29,241 nt of DNA, from the NCBI GenBank assembly GCA_964510955.1, contig CAZEDW010000049.1:1-29241 (forward strand). The letters run 5' to 3'. The stretch is from JAFLCM01 sp964510955 (GTDB lineage Bacteria > Planctomycetota > Phycisphaerae > Phycisphaerales > UBA1924). The notes below the pieces were generated by a model. The model did not search any database. It was not told the origin of the DNA and saw nothing but the letters and a program-made list of their open reading frames with translations. Position numbers and translations under genes: made by a program. Positions 1 to 14,833 of this stretch are shown here, one piece after another; positions within the stretch are counted from its first letter, which is position 1; each line of letters starts with the position of its first letter.

Positions 1-1
1 G

Positions 2-1327
2 CCACCACCGCCACCCCCGCCCCCGCCGCCCATTCCGCCGCGGGAGCTGCTATTCGCTGATTCGGCCGGGAGCGGCACCTTCCGCTTCTTCAAGCCCGGC
101 GTCGGCGCCGGTGAAACTCTGTCGGCGCCGCTCCCGGAGCGTGCGGTCGACGGCGGGCTCGCCGCCGTCTCGATCGGCAACGGGCAAACCGGCGTGTTCT
201 ACCTCGCCGGCGGGACCGCGGACCAGAACGGCGTCACCGGAAACTCAACCGAGGTCAACCGGCTGTACTACGGCGTCTTCAACTTCAACGGCGCCCAGCC
301 GTCGCTCGTCTCACAGTTCCAGTTGCTGGGCGACCTGAACGTCAACGACTTCAACGGCCAGACTGGGCCCGGCCCGGTGTTCTCGGGTCTGGGTGTGCTC
401 GATCAGCATCTCTACACCGTTCAACGCCGCTACAACGGCGCGCTGGCAAGCCAGCAGGATCAGCCCTCCTACATCGTGAGCCTGAGCACCGGCAAGGGTG
501 TCTCGTTCGATCAGTTCGCCGAGATCCCGACCGCGGACCTGCAGTCGATCACGGGTGCCCAGGACCGCGGCAGCCTGTTCGTCGCGGGGTCGGTCAGCCC
601 CGAGTTTGATTCGGCGTCGCCCTACAAGAACCTGGCGCTGTTCGAGATCGACCCGCGCACGGCGACGCCGCTGATCAAGAACACGCTCTGGGGCGCGGTC
701 GGCGACTTCGACGCCGGGACCAACACCACGGTCGGCAACGGGTTTGACCCGGGCGTTCACAACCGCGTGGCCAAGGTCGGCGGGCTTTCGTACGACGCGG
801 TGAACGGCCTGGTGATCAACGCCTTCGCCAACACCGCCAACACCGACGGCCACGGCACCAACGCCTTCTTCCTGAAGGTCAACCCGGACTTCGCGCAGCC
901 CAGCGCCCGCGGCGGCACGCGCGGCACCGTGTCGGTGTCGAGCGTGATCGAGCTGAGCGGCGGCGGCACGCTCAACACCATCGGCGTTTCCAGCGTCAAG
1001 CAGGGCGACGGGGCTTCCGCCCTGGTGCCGACCCTGATCGATCCGGGCGACACCGGGCGCGACTTCAGCATCGGGTTCGCCTTCGGCAACCTTGCCTACA
1101 GCTCGCGGGCTTTGCAGAGCGGCGTGATCCAGCAGGTGTTCCGCCAGCGATTCATCGAGACCGCGCAGGACCCGATCTTCTGCTCGATCGACCCGGTGAT
1201 CCAGCAGATCCCCGGCGCGCTGAGCAACAACGTCAACAAGACCTCCGGCATCGCACGGACGACGTTCGACCTTCGTCACCCGCTCCCGGCCGATCACCCG
1301 TGCCAGTCGCCGCTCGACCGGCCCTGA
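2..1327 (+). CDS. Secreted/surface hypothetical protein, 5'-truncated at the window edge
   Basis: The reading frame is open from base 2 with no stop, so the gene starts upstream of the window. At least 441 residues are present. The visible part opens with ten consecutive prolines, then Ile-Pro-Pro-Arg, which looks like a linker between an unseen N-terminal part and the domain that follows. The rest is rich in Gly, Asn, Thr and short hydrophobic strands (for example VFYLAGGT and SYIVSLSTG), as in a secreted beta-rich protein. The C-terminus has two cysteines (FCSIDP and HPCQSP) and no recognisable sorting signal. An internal GTG at 194 could be mistaken for the start, but coding character continues upstream of it. 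I do not recognise the family. The gene converges on lepB with a 12-base gap. Confidence 0.75.
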   Translation, partial: PPPPPPPPPPIPPRELLFADSAGSGTFRFFKPGVGAGETLSAPLPERAVDGGLAAVSIGNGQTGVFYLAGGTADQNGVTGNSTEVNRLYYGVFNFNGAQPSLVSQFQLLGDLNVNDFNGQTGPGPVFSGLGVLDQHLYTVQRRYNGALASQQDQPSYIVSLSTGKGVSFDQFAEIPTADLQSITGAQDRGSLFVAGSVSPEFDSASPYKNLALFEIDPRTATPLIKNTLWGAVGDFDAGTNTTVGNGFDPGVHNRVAKVGGLSYDAVNGLVINAFANTANTDGHGTNAFFLKVNPDFAQPSARGGTRGTVSVSSVIELSGGGTLNTIGVSSVKQGDGASALVPTLIDPGDTGRDFSIGFAFGNLAYSSRALQSGVIQQVFRQRFIETAQDPIFCSIDPVIQQIPGALSNNVNKTSGIARTTFDLRHPLPADHPCQSPLDRP

Positions 1328-1339
1328 TCGGCGCCGCGG

Positions 1340-2074
1340 CTACCGCAGCGATGTGAAGAACCGCGACCAGCGAGGCGCATACCAGTGGTCCGGGTCGAGC
1401 GAGATCGCGACCGCGGTCACGCGCCCGTAGATCATCTCGCGTTTGACCACGCCGAACACGCGCGAGTCGAGGCTCAGGTCGCGGTTGTCGCCCATCATGA
1501 AGTAGCAGCCTTCAGGGACGCTGAGCTCGCCGAAGTCCGCCCGCCCGGTGGGGGCGTGGAGATGCGTCACGCTGTGCTCGCGCCCGGCCAGGTTCTCGTT
1601 CAGGATCGATGCCGGCAGCAGCATGCCCTGGAACGGCTCGATGATGTCACGCTCACGGACCGAGTACGAGCTCTCGACGCCGTTGATGATCAGGCGGTTG
1701 GCGTGGAGTGAAATCCTGTCGCCGGGAATCCCGACGACGCGTTTGACGAGGCGCTCGCCGTTGGCGGGCGAGGCGAGGGTGACGATGTCGCCGCGCCGCG
1801 GGCCGCCCCAGGTCGCCACCCAGGTGTGCGTGAACGGCACCTGCAGCCCGAACGCCAGCTTGTTCACCCAGACCCGGTCGCCCTCCAGGATCGTCGGGCG
1901 CATCGAGCCGGTGGGGACATCGTTCCAGTCCGCGATGGCCGAGCGGATGGGCAGCAGCACCGCGGCTGCCGCCACCAGCGGCAGCAGCCAGTCACGCCAC
2001 AGTCGTCGGGTCCACCCGGTCGCGGGAGGCTTGGCTGTGGCGGTGTCGCAGGCAGGGGTCGCGGCTGGTTGCAT
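1340..2074 (-). CDS. lepB: Signal peptidase I
   Basis: Membrane-anchored serine protease (S26 family) that removes signal peptides from secreted preproteins on the outer face of the cytoplasmic membrane. The protein has 244 residues. A single N-terminal membrane segment lies at about residues 29-48 (LLPLVAAAAVLLP). The nucleophile motif PTGSMRPT gives Ser57. The general-base motif RLVKRVVGIPGD gives Lys111. The box E signature GDNRDLSLDSR is at 195-205. All catalytic elements are present, so it should be active. A short insertion (about 135-180) separates the Lys and box E regions, within the normal size range of the family. The start ATG has a GGGAG about 12 bases upstream. It is divergent from the asparaginase gene, and nearby genes encode many exported proteins that would be substrates. 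Confidence 0.95.
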   Translation of the reverse strand: MQPAATPACDTATAKPPATGWTRRLWRDWLLPLVAAAAVLLPIRSAIADWNDVPTGSMRPTILEGDRVWVNKLAFGLQVPFTHTWVATWGGPRRGDIVTLASPANGERLVKRVVGIPGDRISLHANRLIINGVESSYSVRERDIIEPFQGMLLPASILNENLAGREHSVTHLHAPTGRADFGELSVPEGCYFMMGDNRDLSLDSRVFGVVKREMIYGRVTAVAISLDPDHWYAPRWSRFFTSLR

Positions 2075-2213
2075 GGGGTTTCAGGCTCCCTGGTTCCACG
2101 GACTACGTCCGGAACGGCGGGCTGGTTCACCGATACCGGCGGAGCGACACCGGGATGCCCGGTTCCGAGAGTTCGCGCGACATCTCCCCGCGCAGGGCGA
2201 ATAGGATGACCCG

Positions 2214-2717
2214 ATGCGCCACATCGAGCTGATCACCACCGGCGGCACGATCGAGAAGACCTACGACGAGGCCACCGGGGAACTGGCCAACCGGCGGAGC
2301 GTCGTCGAACGGATGCTGCGGCGGCTGAAGCTGGTCGATACCGAGATCCATCACCGGGCGCTGCTCCACAAGGACAGCCTGCACATGACCGACGCCGACC
2401 GCGAGCTGATCGCCAAGGCGGTGCGGGCGGCGGCGGAACTGTCCGACGGCGTGGTCGTGTTGCACGGCACCGACACGCTCGCGGTCACCGGCGAGCACCT
2501 GGTCAAAGCCCTGGGCACCTTGCGGGTGCCGGTGGTGCTGACCGGGGCCATGCGGCCCTACGAGATGGCCCGGTCGGACGCGCTGCAGAACCTGACCGAG
2601 TCGATCATGGCGGCGAGCCTGCTGACGCCGGGTGTGTATTGCGTGGCGCACGGGCGGGCGCTGAAGTTCCCGGGGGTGGTGAAGGACAGGGAGGCGGGGA
2701 CGTTCCGGGCGGGCTGA
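2214..2717 (+). CDS. Short asparaginase-type protein (N-terminal domain only)
   Basis: A 167-residue protein matching the N-terminal catalytic domain of bacterial L-asparaginase/glutaminase. Thr12 lies in the first signature ITTGGTI. HGTDT at 84-88 carries the second Thr-Asp pair. A DS pair at 54-55 matches the substrate-binding Ser region. LTGAMRP (109-114) and SDALQNL (121-127) are further family motifs. Classical asparaginases have about 330 residues and use the C-terminal domain of a neighbouring subunit to complete the active site. Here the frame stops after the N-domain, with no remnant of the second domain before the rpoC terminator, so this appears to be a natural short form, not a fresh truncation. 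An AGGA lies about 8 bases before the ATG. Substrate and activity are uncertain. Confidence 0.85.
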   Translation: MRHIELITTGGTIEKTYDEATGELANRRSVVERMLRRLKLVDTEIHHRALLHKDSLHMTDADRELIAKAVRAAAELSDGVVVLHGTDTLAVTGEHLVKALGTLRVPVVLTGAMRPYEMARSDALQNLTESIMAASLLTPGVYCVAHGRALKFPGVVKDREAGTFRAG

Positions 2718-2723
2718 CCGGGA

Positions 2724-2752
2724 AAGAAAAACGCCCCGCGGGTGCGGGGCGC
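2724..2752 (-). terminator. Intrinsic terminator of rpoC
   Basis: On the minus strand an 8-bp perfect GC stem (arms 2733-2740 and 2745-2752, 4-base loop) is followed by five T and then C-TTT. This is a textbook rho-independent terminator 25 bases after the rpoC stop. It lacks a T-run on the + strand, so it serves rpoC and not the converging asparaginase gene. Confidence 0.9.
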
Positions 2753-2777
2753 TGCGGGAATCGGGTTGAGGGTCTGA

Positions 2778-7169
<4,392 letters not shown>

Positions 7170-7303
7170 GATGGAAGTCCCGGTTGCTGGCGGAGGGGTG
7201 ACGCGGGGCGGCCCGCGGGAGTATCACGATCAAGTCGGACGGGTGTGACGGGTCGGTGCCGAGCGGCGGGCCCGGGGCAGGGCGCCGGGCGGAGCAGATC
7301 GGC

Positions 7304-7999
7304 TTACTTGGGCTCGTTGCCGGTCTTGGGCGGGGTCGCGGGGGCGCCGCCCGCCGGTGCGTGGGCGGGCGCCGGAGCCGGTGCGCCGCCGGCCGGGGTT
7401 GCCGGGGGGGCCGGGGGCTGGCCGGGCAGACTCTTGGCGTCGCCCTGCATGATGCCCTTGGGCGCGATGATGTGCCACTGCCCGTCGAGCTTGTTGAGAT
7501 CAACCACCATGGGCTCGCGGTCCTTGGCCTTCAAGGTGGCGCGGGCCTGCTCGCCCTGCTCCTTGAGGTCTTCGACGGTCATGGTCGCGTACGGGGCGGT
7601 GAAGAAGCCCTTGACGGTTCCGAGGATCTCGGGGGTCAGGTTCGGGTTCTTCTTCAGGCCCTCGTTGAGCTCGTTAAGTTCCTTGAACCCCTCGCTGGCC
7701 GGGTCCAGCGTGCCCAGGGCCTTCTCCCAATCGCCCGAGCGCATCGACGCGACGAAGAGGTCCAGGGCGCCCTTCGCGGTGGCGGCGGTCGGGGCCGCGG
7801 CCTTCGGGTCGGCGGGCTTGGGGGCTTCCTTCGGCGCTTCCTTGGGCGCGCTGGGCTTGGCTTCCTCAGGCTTGGCGGCGGGCGCCGATGGCTTGGTCTC
7901 CTTGGTCGGAGCGGCCGGGGGCGTCGGTTTCTTGTCGTCGCAGCCGACGAGCGTGAGCGCGAGGGCGGCGATCAGGATGGCGGCGGGGCGGGTGTTCAT
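7304..7999 (-). CDS. Lipoprotein of unknown function located between rpoB and rpoC
   Basis: A 231-residue predicted lipoprotein: signal sequence at residues 1-19 and lipobox LVGC with Cys20. It has three parts. A Lys/Pro/Ala/Glu-rich linker runs from about 21 to 75. A compact domain at about 76-185 starts with an ALDLFVASMRSGDWEKAL helix and ends with a strand VDLNKLDGQWHII. A Pro/Ala/Gly-rich tail of about 45 residues follows. The helix followed by a Trp-containing strand resembles small NTF2-like lipoprotein domains (DUF4878 style), but this is fold-level inference. It is 66 bases after rpoB and 134 bases before rpoC on the same strand, with no terminator in either gap, so it is probably co-transcribed with the polymerase genes. 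No role in transcription is implied by its predicted location outside the cytoplasm. Confidence 0.88.
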   Translation of the reverse strand: MNTRPAAILIAALALTLVGCDDKKPTPPAAPTKETKPSAPAAKPEEAKPSAPKEAPKEAPKPADPKAAAPTAATAKGALDLFVASMRSGDWEKALGTLDPASEGFKELNELNEGLKKNPNLTPEILGTVKGFFTAPYATMTVEDLKEQGEQARATLKAKDREPMVVDLNKLDGQWHIIAPKGIMQGDAKSLPGQPPAPPATPAGGAPAPAPAHAPAGGAPATPPKTGNEPK

Positions 8000-8065
8000 G
8001 GGAATCTCCGAAGGTTCGAGGCGGCGTGGGACCCTGACGGATTCGCGCGGTTGTACCGGGGGCGA

Positions 8066-11878
<3,813 letters not shown>

Positions 11879-12050
11879 CGAATGACCTCGGGAGACGCCG
11901 ATAGTGACCTCGGCGTTCGGCTCGATTGCGTGAAAGTTCAGCGCCGCCGCGGCCTAATCGAGAGCCGCGGTGCGTAACCGGATTCAGATGTGTTGGAACG
12001 TCGCGCTCAGGGCAGGGACCGGGGCAAGGCTGGAGGACTTGGAACCCGGA

Positions 12051-12079
12051 AGTGTACCCGGCCCGGATAACCATTGCAA
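12051..12079 (-). promoter_or_regulatory. Candidate sigma70-type promoter for rpoB
   Basis: On the minus strand TTGCAA (12074-12079) and TACACT (12051-12056) are separated by exactly 17 bases. Each hexamer matches the vegetative consensus at four of six positions. The predicted start is about 165 bases before the rpoB ATG and lies after the rplL hairpin. It is a plausible internal promoter but has not been tested. Confidence 0.4.
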
Positions 12080-12144
12080 GCGGCGTACCAGACGCCGACC
12101 GCTTTGGTAAAATCGGGCTCGGGGCTTCGAGGCTTCGGCAAAGA

Positions 12145-12177
12145 CGGGATCGCCCCTCAGGGCGAGGGGCGATCCCG
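12145..12177 (-). terminator. Terminator/attenuator-like hairpin after rplL
   Basis: Perfect 14-bp inverted repeat (12145-12158 with 12164-12177, 5-base loop), 33 bases after the rplL stop. Only a short T3 run follows on the minus strand, so termination is probably partial. In E. coli an attenuator in the same place lowers rpoBC transcription relative to the ribosomal protein genes. Confidence 0.65.
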
Positions 12178-12210
12178 CTTGATTACCGTAACGGCTTGTC
12201 AGAACAGGCT

Positions 12211-12603
12211 TTACGCGAGCTCGACGGTCGCGCCCTGCTCTTCCAGCTTCTTCTTGAGGCCCTCGGCGTCTTCCTTGCTGAGGTTTTCCTTGACGTTCTT
12301 CGGAGCGCCGTCGACCAGCGCCTTCGCCTCGGCCAGGCCCAGGCCGGTCGCCTCGCGGACAACCTTGATGACCTGGATCTTCTGGGCGCCGGCAGCCTTG
12401 AGGACCACGTTGAACGCGGTCTTCTCTTCGGCCTTGGCGGCCTCGCCGCCGCCGCCACCGGCCACCATGACCGCGCCGGCGGCCGCGGGCTCGATGCCGT
12501 AGGCATCCTTCATGTAGTTCCCGAGGTCGACCGCCTCCTTCAGGGTGAGGGAAGCGATGGAGTCGCCGAGTTGTTTGATCTTGTCGCTGACGGCTTCGGA
12601 CAT
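12211..12603 (-). CDS. rplL: 50S ribosomal protein L7/L12
   Basis: Stalk protein of the large ribosomal subunit that recruits translation GTPases. It has 130 residues. The N-terminal dimerisation domain that binds L10 is at about 1-35. A flexible Ala/Gly hinge with a run of five glycines lies at about 40-60. The C-terminal factor-binding domain runs from about 61 to 130 and contains the conserved KVVREATGLGLAEAKALVD helix-turn-helix. The length is slightly above the usual 120-125 because of the hinge. It lies 180 bases after rplJ, a larger gap than usual, which holds an inverted repeat. It is followed by a terminator-like hairpin. Confidence 0.98.
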   Translation of the reverse strand: MSEAVSDKIKQLGDSIASLTLKEAVDLGNYMKDAYGIEPAAAGAVMVAGGGGGEAAKAEEKTAFNVVLKAAGAQKIQVIKVVREATGLGLAEAKALVDGAPKNVKENLSKEDAEGLKKKLEEQGATVELA

Positions 12604-12711
12604 GGTGCGTTCTCTTTCTGCGATTCGAGTTTCCGCCGCGAGAGGGGCCGAACCATTCGGCCTTTAACCCTTGCGGGCCAGTCGGGGACGGAGAAACAGG
12701 CAATAGGGATC

Positions 12712-12782
12712 AGGCACTGGGCACTAGTAGCAGGCTCTCTCGGGGTTCACTAGGGCCCAGTGCCTAGTGCCCAGTGCCTCGT
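12712..12782. repeat. Inverted and tandem heptamer repeat between rplJ and rplL
   Basis: A perfect 16-bp inverted repeat has arms at 12712-12727 and 12764-12779. The right arm is part of four consecutive degenerate 7-mers (12755-12782) of the form GCCCAGT/GCCTAGT. The left arm carries about two units in the opposite orientation. The array starts one base beyond the rplJ stop codon. In the transcript it can form a long hairpin upstream of the rplL ribosome-binding site. Confidence 0.85.
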
Positions 12783-12783
12783 C

Positions 12784-13326
12784 TTACTTCTTGGCGATCG
12801 TCTCGCCCTTTTCGAGCTTGTCTTGCACGGTCTTGACGAGAGACATGACCTTGCCGCCGGGGCCCTTGATCTGGCCCATGAGCTTCTTGGCGGGGCTGAG
12901 GAACAGGGTGACGGTCTGGGCCAGGGCTTCCTTGCGGGTCGGGAACTTCGAGAGCTGCTCGACGCCCTTCTTGCCCTCGAAGATGACGCCGTCGAGCACC
13001 GCGGCGCGGAGCTCGAGCTTCTCGATCTTCTTGGCGAAGTCGACCAGCTCGCGGGCCACGTCGACGACGCTCTCGGCGCCGTAGGCCAGGGCCGTCGAGC
13101 CGGTGAGCATGCCCTCAAGGCTCTTCAGGCCCGAGTCCTTGATGGCGTGCCGTGCAAGGTTGTTGCGGACGACCGTGACCTTGATGTTCTTCTTGGCCAG
13201 GCCGACCCGGACCTTGTTGGTGTCGATGGCCTTCAGGCCGCGGATGGACACCACCACGGCGTCGTTGACGCCCTGGAAGCGTTCCTTGTAGTCGCGGATC
13301 ATCAGGGTTTTGATGGCTTTGCTCAT
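12784..13326 (-). CDS. rplJ: 50S ribosomal protein L10
   Basis: Base of the ribosomal stalk: the N-terminal domain binds 23S rRNA and the C-terminal helix binds L7/L12 dimers. It has 180 residues, typical for the family (about 165-180). Recognisable segments are the N-terminal MSKAIKTLMIRDYKERF, the central strand VTVVRNNLARHAIKDS and a basic C-terminal helix at about 150-180. L10 with L12 is the usual translational repressor of its own operon in E. coli; whether the long rplJ-rplL gap here takes part is not known. It lies 24 bases after rplA. Confidence 0.97.
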   Translation of the reverse strand: MSKAIKTLMIRDYKERFQGVNDAVVVSIRGLKAIDTNKVRVGLAKKNIKVTVVRNNLARHAIKDSGLKSLEGMLTGSTALAYGAESVVDVARELVDFAKKIEKLELRAAVLDGVIFEGKKGVEQLSKFPTRKEALAQTVTLFLSPAKKLMGQIKGPGGKVMSLVKTVQDKLEKGETIAKK

Positions 13327-13350
13327 TGGTAGTGCTCCTGATGAGTGCGA

Positions 13351-14073
13351 TTACTCGGCGTGGACGGTCTGCGGAACCTCGACCAGCACGCTGGGCGTCA
13401 TGGTCCCGCTGATCGCGATCTTCTTGATGAACTGGCCCTTGACGCCCGAGGGCTTGGCGGCGTCGATGGACTTGATGAAGTGCTCCACGTTGGCGAGCAG
13501 GTCGCCCTCGGGGAAGCTGAACTTGCCGACCGGCGCGTGCACCGTGCCGCCCTTGTCGTTGCGGTACTCGATCTTGCCGGCCGAGTATTCCTTGACCGCG
13601 GTCGGGATGTCCGGCGTGACGGTTCCGGCCTTGGGCGAGGGCATCAGGCCCTTGGGGCCCAGGACCTTACCGAGGCGGCTGATGACGCGCATCATGTCCG
13701 GGGACGCGACCGCGACGTCGAAGTCCATCCAGCCCTTCTCGACCTCGCGGGCGAGTTCCTCGCCGCCGGCCTTGATGGCTCCCGCGGCCAGCGCCGCCTT
13801 CTCAACCTCCGGCGGGCAGAACGCCACGACCTTCTTGGTCTTGCCGATGCCCTTGGGCATGGCGATCGAGCCGCGGATCGACTGGTCGGCCTGGGCCGCG
13901 TCGATGTTCAGGTGGACCGCGATATCGACCGTCTGGTCGAACTTGCAGCCCTTGTACTTCTTCAGCGCGCTCACCGCCTGCGAGGCCGTCATGACCTCGT
14001 GCGGCTTGGCCTGCAGGTTGGCGCGGTGACGCTTGGAACCGGGGAGTTTGATTTCTTTCTTCTTGATCGCCAT
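13351..14073 (-). CDS. rplA: 50S ribosomal protein L1
   Basis: Protein of the mobile L1 stalk near the E-site. It has 240 residues, close to the usual 230-235. Family blocks seen include DQTVDIAVHLNID near the N-terminus, IRGSIAMPKGIGKTKKV, VLGPKGLMPSPKAGTV (the L1 signature region) and the C-terminal GQFIKKIAISGTMTPSV. The ribosome-binding site GGAGG overlaps the end of rplK, and the genes are 5 bases apart, indicating tight coupling. In E. coli L1 represses its own operon by binding the rplK leader. Confidence 0.98.
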   Translation of the reverse strand: MAIKKKEIKLPGSKRHRANLQAKPHEVMTASQAVSALKKYKGCKFDQTVDIAVHLNIDAAQADQSIRGSIAMPKGIGKTKKVVAFCPPEVEKAALAAGAIKAGGEELAREVEKGWMDFDVAVASPDMMRVISRLGKVLGPKGLMPSPKAGTVTPDIPTAVKEYSAGKIEYRNDKGGTVHAPVGKFSFPEGDLLANVEHFIKSIDAAKPSGVKGQFIKKIAISGTMTPSVLVEVPQTVHAE

Positions 14074-14078
14074 GGCGC

Positions 14079-14507
14079 TCAGCCCTCCACCGTGATGCCC
14101 ATCGAGCGGGCCGTGCCTTCGATCATCCGCATCGCAGACTCAACGCTCGCGGCGTTGAGGTCCTTGATCTTTTCCTCGGCGATCTGCTTCACCTGGGCCT
14201 TGGTCACCTTGCCGACCTTGTTGGAGTTCGGCGTGCCCGAGCCCTTCTCGAGCTTGGCCGCCAGACGGAGCAGCTCGCTCGCCGGCGACGACTTGATCTC
14301 GAAGGTGAACGACCGGTCCGAGTACGTCGTGATGACGCAACCGACCACCTTGCCCTTCATGGGCTGGGTGGCGGCGTTGAACTGCTGGATGAACTGACCG
14401 GGGTTGACGCCGTTACCGCCCAGCGCAGGGCCGAGGGGTGGGCCGGGCGTTGCCGCGCCGGCCGGCGCCATGATCTTGAACTTGTTGACGACTTCTTTCT
14501 TGCCCAT
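14079..14507 (-). CDS. rplK: 50S ribosomal protein L11
   Basis: Component of the GTPase-associated centre, binding 23S rRNA helices 43/44. The start is placed at the ATG at 14507, giving 142 residues, the standard family length. GGAGAA lies about 4 bases before that ATG. An upstream ATG at 14525 would add six residues and place the GGAG inside the gene. The N-terminal domain has the Pro-rich thiostrepton/factor-binding segment (APAGAATPGPPLGPALGG). The C-terminal rRNA-binding domain includes KVGKVTKAQVKQIAEEK and the ending IEGTARSMGITVEG. It is the first gene of the cluster. secE and nusG, which usually precede it, are not upstream. Confidence 0.97.
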   Translation of the reverse strand: MGKKEVVNKFKIMAPAGAATPGPPLGPALGGNGVNPGQFIQQFNAATQPMKGKVVGCVITTYSDRSFTFEIKSSPASELLRLAAKLEKGSGTPNSNKVGKVTKAQVKQIAEEKIKDLNAASVESAMRMIEGTARSMGITVEG

Positions 14508-14538
14508 GTGTTCTCCACCTCCCACGTCGGCCTTTGTG

Positions 14539-14557
14539 CCGGAACGGGGAGTTCCGG
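14539..14557 (-). promoter_or_regulatory. Leader hairpin upstream of rplK
   Basis: Perfect 7-bp stem (14539-14545 with 14551-14557) and 5-base loop, about 20 bases before the rplK ribosome-binding site. Its position fits a ribosomal-protein autoregulatory leader (L1 in E. coli), but the L1 recognition structure itself cannot be confirmed by eye. Confidence 0.35.
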
Positions 14558-14649
14558 TGGATGGACCCGGGCAAGCGGGCGACCATCAGGCGTCGGTGGT
14601 GATTACGGTTTGAGATGTGGCCTTCCGGAACGCTCCGGGAGGGGTGGAG

Positions 14650-14678
14650 AGGATAGCGATCAGGCGTCCCGCGGGCAA
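14650..14678 (-). promoter_or_regulatory. Candidate sigma70-type promoter of the rplK operon
   Basis: On the minus strand TTGCCC (14673-14678) and TATCCT (14650-14655) are separated by 17 bases, each hexamer matching consensus at four of six positions. The predicted transcript would carry a leader of about 135 bases with the hairpin at 14539-14557. Confidence 0.4.
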
Positions 14679-14833
14679 GCCATGGGGCGAGCTTAGCGAG
14701 TTCTGTTTTTGTCAGGGAAGAGAACGGGCTTGGCTTTCAGAGCACCTCACGGCGAGATAAAAGTGAATGGTCGCGAATCACTCGGGCGCGCGCCGGAGCG
14801 CATGGGGTCTCTCTTGCAGCGAAAGGAGCACCC

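Larger units (their letters stand above)
11879..12210 (-). other. rplL-rpoB intergenic region (332 bases)
   Basis: This gap holds no gene. In transcription order it contains a 14-bp terminator-like hairpin (12145-12177), a promoter-like element (12051-12079), a leader of about 165 bases with a 7-bp hairpin (arms 11947-11953 and 11964-11970), and the rpoB ribosome-binding site. It is unusually long for a gap inside a ribosomal-protein/polymerase operon. Confidence 0.7.
14508..14833. other. Divergent intergenic region rplK / MORN-protein gene (326 bases)
   Basis: There is no gene or tRNA here. On the minus strand it holds a promoter-like element (14650-14678) and a leader hairpin (14539-14557) for rplK. 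On the + strand the only clear signal is AGGAG at 14824-14828, 5 bases before the ATG of the MORN-protein gene. Confidence 0.6.

Noticed and set aside
311..1297. Minus-strand frame of 328 codons opposite the first gene
   Set aside because: Arg/Ala/Val/Asp-rich shadow with no start signal. The + strand frame has better amino-acid composition and continues to the window edge.
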